A DNA stretch of 20,636 nucleotides from Isoetes engelmannii. Its lineage: Eukaryota; Streptophyta; Lycopodiopsida; Isoetales; Isoetaceae. The notes below the pieces were generated by a model that had not been told where the DNA came from, ran no database searches, and was given only the letters and a program-made list of their open reading frames with translations. The translations under genes were made by a program, and so were the position numbers. This document shows positions 8,553 through 17,462 of this stretch, in pieces. The first letter of the stretch is position 1, and every line of letters begins with the position of its first letter. The stretch is taken from the NCBI GenBank assembly GCA_011763485.2, contig JAANSK020280046.1, positions 1 to 20,636 of the forward strand, written 5' to 3'.

Positions 8553-8694
8553 ATGCTGAAATTCTTCAAATAGGGGCATTCCATGTTGCAGCGTTTGAAT
8601 GTAGTTAATAGAGCTTGTAAACCTATGCTTAATTTCTTCAAATAGGGGCGTGCCAAGTTGCAGCATTTGAATGTAGTTAATAGAGCTTGCAGAT
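8553..8694. repeat. 72-bp tandem duplication, two copies
   Basis: ATGCTGAAATTCTTCAAAT at 8553 recurs with small changes at 8625. Both copies continue through ATAGGGGC and GAATGTAGTTAATAGAGCTTG. Confidence 0.85.
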
Positions 8695-9077
8695 ATTTTT
8701 CTTCATCTGGTACCCAATTAAGAATCATGAGTAGTCAAATGAATTATTGATTGGCAAAAAGTCTGAGGAGATATGCTAAACCCAGTGAAAATGATATGTA
8801 CATGTATGATATATCCGTTCTTGTGGATCCAACCTTGTATGATCCGGTTGTATGATCCGGCAAACTTTGGCGCCATATAAATAAATTCGAATTTAAATTC
8901 GCATGTTATGACATTGAACATTGTTATGGTCATATTCAATAAATTAATCGGATTGAATCTAGCTAATAGCCTAGTTGCAATTAGACACACGAGGTTATAA
9001 CTATGTAAGGCTAAGGTTTCCATCAATTGTTTTCCTTTTCCAACAAAGTTATGATTGCTAATGAAAAGTATTTTTAC
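8695..9077. other. AT-rich spacer between duplication units
   Basis: No gene is supported. A TATA-like CCATATAAATAAA at about 8874-8886 is followed by a small palindrome (CGAATTTAAATTCG), but no coding sequence follows on the plus strand. Confidence 0.4.
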
Positions 9078-9747
9078 GACTAATGGTTTTGGAACCATTT
9101 ACCCACACAAAGGACATTGAAGTATCGTGAAGTTCAACACCTTACACAATTGTGACCAAGACCAACCATGGTCAATATGGTGTATTCAGCAAATGCCATA
9201 TGCTCCATAATAAACAATAAATTTTGATAATCCAAACTACTATGGCATGCTTACTACCATATCTTCCAAATGGAGTACCCTAAGTACGATGGCTCAAATA
9301 TTCCTAAAGAGATAAATGCTTGAAAGGGCATTCTACAGGCCAAACGTGATCAACAATAACTCTTTCTAGCTTGTAAATCTAGTATGTTGCAAGGCATAAG
9401 TTAGCGATAAAGAAAGAGACTAGTTTTTCTTTTCTCAACAAAACTATTTTTAACTTAACATAAATGGTTAACTCGTAGTGTGAAACTGACATAGTTAATG
9501 CTAATCTAACTTAACCTTTTGATTGCTAGTGTGAATCACCAACTCATCATTTAATTTAGTCTTTCAATTTTAACTTAATAGGCATGATGGGAATGCAAAT
9601 TTTTTATTTTCATTTAACTACCTGAATGAGAAACCAATTTTTTTTTCCTAGTTAAATTAATAGATAAACAAGTAGTTAAACTAACTTAACTTAAAAGCGA
9701 GTGGGAAATAACCCTTACATGGATAAGTAGCAACACAAAGAAAGACC

Positions 9748-10242
9748 TTTAACCGGCAGGTCCTTGCAGATCTTCAATCTCAACCGTTGAATGCAGATGA
9801 ATTATTATCCGTAATGCTTTGATAACCAGGCAGCCTGACCGTTTATCATGATAAACCGTCTGCCGACCTTTTATCAGGACCAGAAGCCCCCGATCCTTGA
9901 TATTCCAGATATTATTCTGGTGGGTTTGAACAGTAGGGGTTCTAGAATCTGCTAGCAGTAAGGGATGTAGAAGATTTTGCAGCGATTTGTAACCAGCAAG
10001 GCTTAATCTTTGAAAAGCAGCGTTCTTAATCTTTGAAAAGCAGCGTTCTTAGCCTTCCTAATCAGAAAAAAATTTCAATCACAAGAAACTTTCCTGAGCA
10101 TCTTGGAAGGGGCTTTTTCGTCTCTGCCCAATCAAAGTGGAGCTTCCTGCCGTTGTTCATACCAAGCCTGTGATGAAAAATCTTCCTCTGGTGTACACAG
10201 CCTGTGGCAAAAGTGAAGATCTGCTCGGACCTCCCGGTTAAA
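9748..10242. mobile_element. Small DNA element with 28-bp imperfect terminal inverted repeats, inserted in unit B only
   Basis: The left end, 9748-9775, begins TTTAACCGGCAGGTCC. The right end, 10215-10242, is its reverse complement with three mismatches in 28 positions. The element is about 495 bp and has no coding frame with a recognisable product. It contains a perfect 23-bp tandem duplication at 10003-10048 and a small palindrome near 9850. Unit A has no equivalent at the homologous point, so it arrived after the duplication or was lost from unit A. No clean target-site duplication could be defined, and the family is not recognised. It is tightly abutted by the hairpin that follows. Confidence 0.55.
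10003..10048. repeat. Perfect 23-bp tandem duplication
   Basis: Two adjacent identical copies of a unit beginning TTAATCTTTGAAAAGCAG lie inside the inserted element. Confidence 0.9.
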
Positions 10243-10348
10243 GGGGTCAAACCCCTGTCCTCGCCCATTACGACAAATAAATGGGCTCGCCCCTCCGGGC
10301 TCGGCCATTTATTTGCCGTAACGGGCTCGAACCGGGGTTTAACCCCTT
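10241..10348. repeat. GC-rich fold-back of about 108 bp next to the inserted element
   Basis: The left arm, about 10241-10285, pairs with the right arm, about 10303-10348. AAGGGGTCAAACCCC on the left matches the complement of GGGGTTTAACCCCTT on the right, and CCCATTACGACAAATAAATG matches CATTTATTTGCCGTAACGGG. The loop is about 17 bp and GC-rich. It lies entirely within the insertion that distinguishes unit B from unit A. Confidence 0.75.
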
Positions 10349-10396
10349 CTTCATGGATAAGTAGCAACACAAGGAAAACAATAGAGAAACTTAAAA

Positions 10397-10534
10397 GGCA
10401 AAAACAGCCCTTGCCGTAGCTTCCATAATTTATAGAATATATAAGAAAACTCTTAGGCAAGAATAGCCCTTGTCGTGGCACTTGTTAAGAAACATTAGAG
10501 AAAACTAAGAGGCAAAAATAGCCCTTGCCGTGGC
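10397..10534. repeat. 24-bp hairpin-forming repeat in the 3' flank of gene B, three copies
   Basis: Copies of the GGCAA(G/A)AATAGCCCTTGCCG-type unit lie at 10397-10420, 10456-10479 and 10511-10534. The equivalent flank of gene A has two. All lie just downstream of the coding region. Confidence 0.7.
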
Positions 10535-10535
10535 T

Positions 10536-10541
10536 TTTATT
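10536..10541 (-). promoter_or_regulatory. Possible polyadenylation signal of gene B
   Basis: The minus strand reads AATAAA at the position equivalent to the signal downstream of gene A. Confidence 0.35.
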
Positions 10542-10546
10542 ATTGT

Positions 10547-12852
10547 CTACAATATAAGAGACTTTAGGTGGTGCTTCAAGGAGGAGGAGGAGGTTTTAAT
10601 TTGGAGAGAGTCAAGAGCATCTTCAATCACACTCTCTATGGTCTTTTTGTAGTGGTCTACGCCCATTTCTCCACGCGAATAGAAGAAATTCTCTCTCTCA
10701 GACAAGAATCTCACCATTGTTTCCAAATTCTTTTTTACGTTTCCCCCAGTGATGAACGGTTGGCACAAGGACGGTCTCTCCTTCATCAGTGCACTAAGTA
10801 GTTCTATGGCATGGCGACGAATTCTGAATAGCTCAGCTGGGGGACGCTCAAGGTGCAGGTGATATAATAATTTGCACACTGCTTCAGGCATGCCCTTTAA
10901 TTCATGTACAGACAATTTAGGGACCATAGATGCAGCAAGACCAAGGTAAGCCTCTAGTAATTTAAGCTTATCTTCATGTTGCTCATCTACTTGCGTCTTG
11001 ATTGTTTGCATGACATGCTCTTTAGTATCTCTGACTATTTCCGTCACTACTTCGTTGTCCTGAGGCGCTTGCTTATATAGTGATCGAAGAATCCTTGCAA
11101 AACACGTTGATATGTCAATATTGTGTTTTGCTATCTCAATATTGATTGTAACTTTTTCAATATTGCTTGTAACTTTCAGCTTTTTCACGATCTCAAAGAC
11201 AGCTTTTTCACATTCTACTATTCTCTTGCAATTGAATTTATTATGCCATGACAAACGGTCAAGGATGTTTGCTGCTTTAAGCTCAATCTCAAACTCAAGT
11301 TTCTCAAGTTTCTCCAGCTCCGCGTTCTCAATGACAACCGCAGTCCCTTGAGATGGAGCTTCATGAGATTTCCCAATGAATAAACTCATGAGAATTTTTA
11401 TTGCATTTCCTGTATTGCATATTGCATCATGCGTCCCTGTTATACTATCAGGCTTCTGCACCCCCGCCAATCCATCGACAATGTCTAGGGCATACATTAC
11501 AAAAATATTTACCTTGCAAGCAAGAACATCACGAAGCTTTTCTAGTGCAGATGCTTGTTTGACTATGTCATCCCTGATGGCTTTTGCAGATTCTCCTCTT
11601 GTTTTTACAAGCAATCCAAGAATCTGCAGACTTTTCTCGCATATCTCGTAGTTTTCGTTGTTGTTGATAACAATGCTTTTAATTGCAGTGACCTTTATGC
11701 CCAATACTAATGCTGCTAAAGCCCTCTAGTTTGACCTATTGTAACACAACGTCTATGTTCATCTGCTAGGTTTTTCAACATTTTGAGAGCTTTAAGCTGG
11801 ATATCCGGTGGATATGCAGAAGAGATAATAAGAGAAGCAATACCATCCAAGCCCCCTGCTATGGCACCTATTCTGAAGTCGATAATTCTGTGAAAGACAA
11901 GTTCATTCAAAACAGTTGCTGCTCCCTTAATAATATGCCGATCATTTGCATCTGCCCAACTCCATGTAAGCATATCTAGAAGCCGCTCAAGTGTGTGTGG
12001 TGTAGTTGCAACTTTCCTAGCCCTCATTTTAATAGAATCATTTCTGTCTTGCTCCTGTTTCTTATACTCAACTAATGCAGCCATGGTATTTATTCCACTA
12101 AGTTGATCCTCATAGCTATTAGATTGAATCTTTACCATGCTAAAATCAATCAGATCCAAATCTATGCCTTCAAAGCTACTACTATTCAAGGAACGAGAGT
12201 AAACAAAATCATAAAATGAGCTCACTACGTGGTCGTCCTGAAGTTTACATTTTTTGGTCACTTTCCTAAACAATCTGCTTCGGAATCCAAAGAGCCGATA
12301 GACTCCAACAGTTAGGAATATGCAAACCTCCAAGACAATTAAGTTGTAGTACATATACAGAGCATTATTTCTATTTAATGCGGTATCAGTAAGCTTTTCA
12401 AAATCACGTTTAACAAGGCGGTAAAGTGCCAAACCCAAGGAAAGGACGCAAAAGATGAATTGAAGAAGGTGAAGTTGTCGGCTTACTGTTTTTGGATGTA
12501 TTGTTGGCTCGCCCGTTTTGGTAATCTGACGTCTGCTTCTTGCAAAGCACTTTGAAACAACTCGTTGCCACTCAAATTCTTGAGTCCCAACGAGTGCTCG
12601 GGCGCCACCAATTATAAGCAGAGCTGTAATACACCAAAAATCCTTCATATCGACAGCGCCACTTCCCAGAAGCACCACGGTTGCCCATATGAATGCCAGA
12701 GCATCTGTAACGCGTGACAACTTTGCAAGAATGACCATCCTCGTCGCTAGAATTATCACTTCCTCTTCAGGTTGATCATCAGCCAAATCAACGCAGGGAT
12801 GGGATGGAGCAGGTGGATTTGACACTGTGATTTGAGTCTCATGATTTGCCAT
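10547..12852 (-). pseudogene. Second membrane/armadillo gene (BLE2-like), split by a single-base deletion
   Basis: This copy is collinear with the intact gene over its whole length and most residues are shared. The first frame, 12852-11716, encodes 378 residues with the same four hydrophobic helices and ends right after RCVTIGQTRGL, where the intact copy reads RGLVAALVSL. One base is missing near 11717-11720 (GCTGCTAAAG here against GCTGCTACAAG at the equivalent point), which creates a TAG. The second frame, 11704-10547, continues the armadillo part for 385 codons. No other stop interrupts either half, so the lesion is recent, or an assembly error. Other differences are a single QITKTGEPT segment where copy A has a duplication, no HCDACC insert, an extra short duplication (NIEKVTINIEIAKHNIDIST), and a replaced C-terminal tail of about 15-20 residues. 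If transcribed, it would give a truncated protein of the four helices plus about 150 residues. Confidence 0.8.
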
Positions 12853-12930
12853 TGCGATTCAAGCTTCTGATGTGCAGAGAGAATGACCGGCTTGGACATA
12901 ACAATTGAAAAAATTCATTCCGACTCAATG

Positions 12931-12952
12931 TTATATACTCACATGTTATATA
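12931..12952 (-). promoter_or_regulatory. Two TATATAA motifs upstream of gene B
   Basis: The minus strand reads TATATAA at 12931-12937 and 12946-12952, about 80-100 bp upstream of the start codon. The motifs lie beyond the point (12897) where homology to the gene A upstream region stops, so the two copies have different core promoters. Confidence 0.45.
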
Positions 12953-12984
12953 CGACCTACACTATACGAACCCCTGGGTTTAAA

Positions 12985-14090
12985 GTTGTTCAAGAATGGC
13001 TCTATTTCTTCGTTCACTTTCATGCATTGATTGGTCAATCATTCAACTTCATTCATTGATTGGTCAATTCATTGCTTTGTCGCCATACATTTATATGGAC
13101 ATTGACATGTGAAACTGTCAAGATCCGAACATCAAGCTTATACTGTCAAGATCCGGACATCAAGCTTATGCAGCAGAATAAATATTGTTGTATGTAGAAA
13201 TCTTATTTCGTGTATATTTGAATTTTAATTATTTACTTGTGGTCTAGTCTATTGTTCTTCTGGAGTATACATGACATATTTGCATATTATATGCCAAAAA
13301 GTGTATTAGTGCTTGTAAATCTTGTTTTGTCAATTCATTGCTTCGTCAATCTTACATTGATCTAGTTGTAGTCATGGGAAGCTGGTTCCACAGTGGCAGA
13401 GTTTGGTGACATTTTTATTCATCATTATTTTTTCCTCCTTGTTTGCTAGAACCATGTGTATTGTGCAGATCTATGGGGCCCTTGTTTTGTGTAGAGTTAT
13501 TTGGCCCCAAGAATGGCTCTTCCACCTTGGGCTAGTTCAGCTTCATTCATTGCTTGGTCAATTCATTGCTTTGTCACCTTACATTAATATGGTCGTTGGG
13601 CTAATGAAAATGTCAAGGTCGAATGACAACAAGTTATACTTATATAAAAAAAGTACTTATATGAAGTCTTGCATTGATTGGCAAATAATAGTTGTCGTTA
13701 GTTAACATACATTTGAATTTTAATTATTTATCTCTTGTCTACTCTACCCTTGTTCTGAACTATATTCGCATGTTATACTTCAAAAGGTGTGGTAGTTCTC
13801 TTAAATCTTGCTTTATCAATTCATTGCTTCGTCAATCTTACATTGATCTGGTCGTTGGAAGCTGGATCCATAGGGGTAGAGATTGGTGTCGTATTTGTTC
13901 ATCATTACTTTTTCCTCCGCCTTGTGTGCTAGAGCCATGTGGATTGTACAGATCGATGGGGCCTTTGTGTTGTGTAAAATTGTTTGGCCTCAAGAATGGC
14001 TCTCTTTCTTCGACCCTTCCACCTCGAGTTGGTTTGGCTTCATTCGTTGCTTGATTCATTCATTGCTTTATCACCTTACATTGGTATGAA
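12985..14090. repeat. Tandem repeat of about 500 bp, two full copies and one partial
   Basis: CAAGAATGGCTCT recurs at 12991, 13508 and 13991, and TTTGAATTTTAATTATTTA at 13217 and 13712 (period 495). Between these markers long blocks align, including TCAATTCATTGCTTCGTCAA and GAACCATGTG/GAGCCATGTG. The first copy is partial. The short plus-strand frames within these units differ between copies and are not convincing genes. Confidence 0.85.
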
Positions 14091-14131
14091 CAGAACAGAA
14101 CAGAACAGATCAGAACAGAACAGAACAGAAT
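14088..14131. repeat. (AGAAC)n microsatellite
   Basis: About eight pentanucleotide units, with one GATCA interruption, directly follow the 500-bp tandem repeat. Confidence 0.9.
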
Positions 14132-14134
14132 ACA

Positions 14135-16500
14135 CAAGGCCCCCAAAAATTAACTCGCATTCATAATTATGATAGAAACCAATATAAGAGTGGTTTTTAA
14201 TACATGCAATTCATAATGCCAACAAAAACTATATACCGACCAAGGTTCTATGAAAGTAATGCTAGTTCCATCATGGTGCTTATACCAATTTTATCTCTTA
14301 TCCTAGTTTCTCAAAATTATTACTAATTTTGGAGGGGGTTTTTGAGCATACATTTTCAATATTATAATTTATGATGATTTTACATATGATTTATCATTAT
14401 CATACATGTATTTTTAGCATAATTTTAGTGCTCCCAAGTTTTTTATAATAGTTCAAAAATCATGTTCGATTTTACAAGGGTGATATGGTTATTAACTCAT
14501 GCTTATTTACTATGCTTTTTAGTAGTCTCTTATGCTAGTTTATGTTGTCATTTTTTTATATACTTGTTTGAATCCTTAATGTCACTACCGACTTTGAGCA
14601 TAGCTTTTTAACAGTAATTAGTAATTCCAACTATTGTATCTGATTTACACTACTTTCAAAACATAGTTTAAATTGTAATAATAACCTTATAAGATTTACA
14701 TTGACTTGTTTACTCATTGCATGATATGATTTATCAATTGCTTCTTTCCTTGTATTCTTTGTAGTATAATATTTAGTATCTGTAGTGCCTGTCATATTTT
14801 GTCTGAAAGCTCACAGAGCTTATGGGACACAACACACCTGAATGGGACCTGTCCCCACCACTGTACATGGCTGAAGTGGTCCTTTCCCCCACTAACTTTA
14901 CAGTGATCATGGCCACTTTCACAACGACGTGTTGAACTCGTGATCTTGGGCATGGAAGTTTACGGTCTTACTACATGACCATTTTTTTTTTTTTAGCATA
15001 TACAGTTGAAGAAGTTTTACAGAAGAGCCTTCTAGATAGTCTGATCCAATAGTTTACATGTGTTTCTAAGACAATCTCTTTGTTGTGGTTGTGGTGGGCT
15101 TTAGGGACGTCGATCTGGTTAAGGGTTATCAGAGGTAGCCTTTTTCTGCTCCCTTGGATGTCCTTATGGTTTGCCAGTAGGATCATCTATGCTTCATTAG
15201 ATGTTAGATATAACTAAAGGCAGGATACAGTTCTGTGGCAGTATGCAATTAACTAATGATTCTTTGGGTATGCTCTGCTTTGGGGTAGTTTTAAGTGGAT
15301 GTTAGATATTTCTGAACCGCTAAGTACTTGGGAGCTTCAAGGATTGTTGTTATGCGTCTAGAGCTTATATCTTATTAATGTTCCTATGGGCTGGCATGCC
15401 TCGCTACCCCAGCTAGGAAAAGTTTAGTTGCAATGAGGTTGCATAACAAACATGAGTTCATAAATATTGCAAAGGGTCTAGTAAGTCTTTGGTACGGGCG
15501 GACCCTGGCTTTACATTGCTGCCAACTATAGAGAGAATTTGAGTTTAGGGGCCTGTCGAATGGAGGTAATGAATTTTGTAAGTCTTGAAAGGTAGAGCGT
15601 AGAGACATGTGGCTCATATTAGCAGGCTTGGAGTTCAGATGGTGGAGTGGACCACCTCTTTAGATGTTGGTTATTTGAGTACCGATTCATGCAAGAAGAA
15701 GGATGGATGCTTGCCTATAGCACCTCTGGAAATAGAAGAGGCAACCCCTATAGTACTGCAGAGTGGCAAATTCTAAGGCCAAGTTAATGCATGGGAGGAT
15801 ACTCCTCTAATATGCTCCTGGATGCTAGTACCTTTTGGTGGAGTGCTCCAAGTGGTCACAGATCTAGAGGATATCGGCGTTTACTATATGACTTCACGAA
15901 TGGAGGTTATGTTATTGCTTGATTATGATCTTAGGCTTAGTATTATATGAGTTCTTCCAATCAGATCTATGACGAGATCATCTAAGTGTGAATACGTCCT
16001 CTTGTGCATGTGGACATGCATGCATAAAAATAAAAAGAATTGGTGGAAGTGAAGGGCAAGGAGATTTTATTATATTCAATGGCATTCGATAATGCATGGT
16101 GGAAAAAATTGTTGCATATTCAAAATTATAAGTTTTGAATATTGTGGTTATCCTCTACATAATAGCTCGATTATCTAGTTTATATTCTGCTATTTTCTTC
16201 TAAAATGCATCTGCATTCCATTGGCAATAAAAATTTATAGATTGACTAAAACATTCATGTAACTAACGTGCATGAACCCAGAGCACAAAACTTCACAAAT
16301 AGAGGAGAACAAATAACAATGCATTAGAAAATACATTGCAAGTGTGCCTCAAAGGGCAATGACTATTTTGGAATGGCATCATGCTTGGAATGTCATGGAA
16401 TATAGTATGTTAGCAAGCTCACACACACATGTATGAAGTCAAAAGTTAGAAAAGTGTGTCAAGCATGCATATAGCTCTAGATTCTATGCTACCATCAACA
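14135..16500. other. AT-rich intergenic sequence without a supported gene
   Basis: No frame longer than about 80 codons and no recognisable domain is seen on either strand. A run of 14 T residues lies near 14981-14994. The stretch 15000-16010 has higher GC and resembles old decayed coding or transposon sequence, but I could not assign it to a family. Confidence 0.4.
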
Positions 16501-16505
16501 ATGGC

Positions 16506-17053
16506 ATGGCATCGATTCGAGCCATCGGATCGAGATTCTAGAAGGGGGCGAGCATGCATGTCTCGCATGGTGGGAGATCACTATTTTAGGCGTGGTTCTT
16601 CAGTAGCATCTCATCGGTGCTTCCTCGTCATCTCTCATCAGTACACTATTCTCTTCTTTTCTCTTTGAACCCAGGCAGGGTAGGGGCTTTTCTCGGCTTG
16701 GCTTGAACAATTTGGCGTCTCTTTTCATGCTATGGCATGTTTCTTCTTAGCTTTTCCTCTTCTTGGGTCTTCATCCTTTGATCCTCGTCCTCGATCCCGT
16801 TTGCTAAAGAGAGTTCTCTTCTTTTCGGGAGTTCTTGTCGTTTCATGCGAGCCCCATTCTAGAATGGCATCGATCTGAGTCATCGGATCGAGATTCTAGA
16901 AGGGGGCGAGCATGCATGTCTTGCATGCATGCATCGCATGTTTTTTCTGGTGGGAGATCACTATTTTAGGCATGGTTCTTTAGCCGCATCTCGTCGACGC
17001 TTCCTCATCGTCTCTCATCAGCATATTGTTCTCTTCTTTTCTCTTTGAACCCA
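16506..17053. repeat. Direct repeat of about 170-190 bp, two copies
   Basis: 16506-16673 is repeated at 16864-17053. Shared blocks are ATCGGATCGAGATTCTAGAA, GGGGGCGAGCATGCATGTC, GGGAGATCACTATTTTAGGC and TCTCTTCTTTTCTCTTTGAA. The second copy has about 25 extra bases of GCATGCATGCATC-type sequence. The 190 bp between the copies are unique. Confidence 0.85.
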
Positions 17054-17104
17054 CTCTTCCCCCTTAGTTTATTGTTATTGTATTTGTCGTGTGGCACACG
17101 TCAC

Positions 17105-17171
17105 CAGCCCCTCGCTTTTCGAGGTTTTGTGGCGTGGCACGCCTGAACAGCCCCTCGCTTTTCGAGGTTTT
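17105..17171. repeat. Twin short hairpins, CCTCG-CTTTT-CGAGG
   Basis: CAGCCCCTCGCTTTTCGAGG plus a T-run occurs at 17105-17128 and 17148-17171, 43 bp apart. Each can form a five-base-pair stem. Confidence 0.8.
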
Positions 17172-17433
17172 TTCTCTTTCACTCTTGTGTTTCTAGTGTT
17201 GGTGATGTGCAGGTACAGGTTAACAAGCGGCAGCACTTTCGACTTCTCCATTCGTGGGTTTTTGGGAGCGATTTTCAGCCCTACGTTTGTTAAAGCCCCT
17301 TGCCAAAGGCTTATCACTAGGGTTTTCCCTCGAAAACCCGAAAGGGTGGAGTTTTTTAATCCCGATGATAAGCTTTCGGCAGGTACAACAACTAACATAT
17401 ATTAGCATTATAAGTTTTGGGGTCTAAGTTCTA

Positions 17434-17462
17434 CTAGTTACGATGCCCGGCGTTGCCGGGCA
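17434..17462 (-). mobile_element. Helitron 3' terminus (hairpin plus CTAG)
   Basis: On the minus strand a perfect hairpin, TGCCCGGC-AAC-GCCGGGCA (17462-17444), is followed after six bases (TCGTAA) by CTAG at 17437-17434, and then T. This matches the structure of plant Helitron 3' ends: a GC-rich hairpin a few bases before CTRR, inserted between A and T. The element therefore extends rightwards from 17434 on the plus-strand map. A 5' end beginning TC after an A was not located with confidence. A TCATCTATATATTAAATAC string (minus strand, about 18105-18087) is a weak candidate. No Rep/helicase coding sequence is seen, so the element would be non-autonomous. Confidence 0.65.

Larger units (their letters stand above)
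9078..12897. repeat. Tandem segmental duplication, unit B
   Basis: This is the second copy of unit A in the same orientation. The 3' flank from 9078 matches 4255 onward with scattered substitutions and small indels. An additional block of about 600 bp (9748-10348) interrupts it. Gene B then follows to 12897. The offset between copies is 4823 bp at the left edge and 5209 bp at the right; the difference reflects that insertion minus sequence present only in unit A. Confidence 0.85.

Noticed and set aside
8860-8900. TATA-like promoter on the plus strand
   Set aside because: No coding sequence follows; AT-rich DNA gives such motifs by chance.
10320-10345. GGTTCGA-type tRNA B-box-like sequence in the fold-back (minus strand)
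   Set aside because: There is no A box at the right distance and no cloverleaf; the motif is part of the inverted-repeat arm.
10062-10481. 139-codon minus-strand frame across the inserted element
   Set aside because: It spans the inverted-repeat element and fold-back, is absent in unit A, and has no recognisable domain.
13403-14166. Overlapping plus-strand frames of 60-120 codons
   Set aside because: They lie in the 500-bp tandem repeat, differ between copies, and show no conserved reading frame.
17105-17171. Bacterial-type intrinsic terminators (stem plus T-run)
   Set aside because: The sequence is plant nuclear DNA; the hairpins are simply a duplicated short repeat.
17075-17408. Frames of about 100 codons on both strands
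   Set aside because: They overlap in antisense in a repeat- and hairpin-rich stretch, with no recognisable protein motif.
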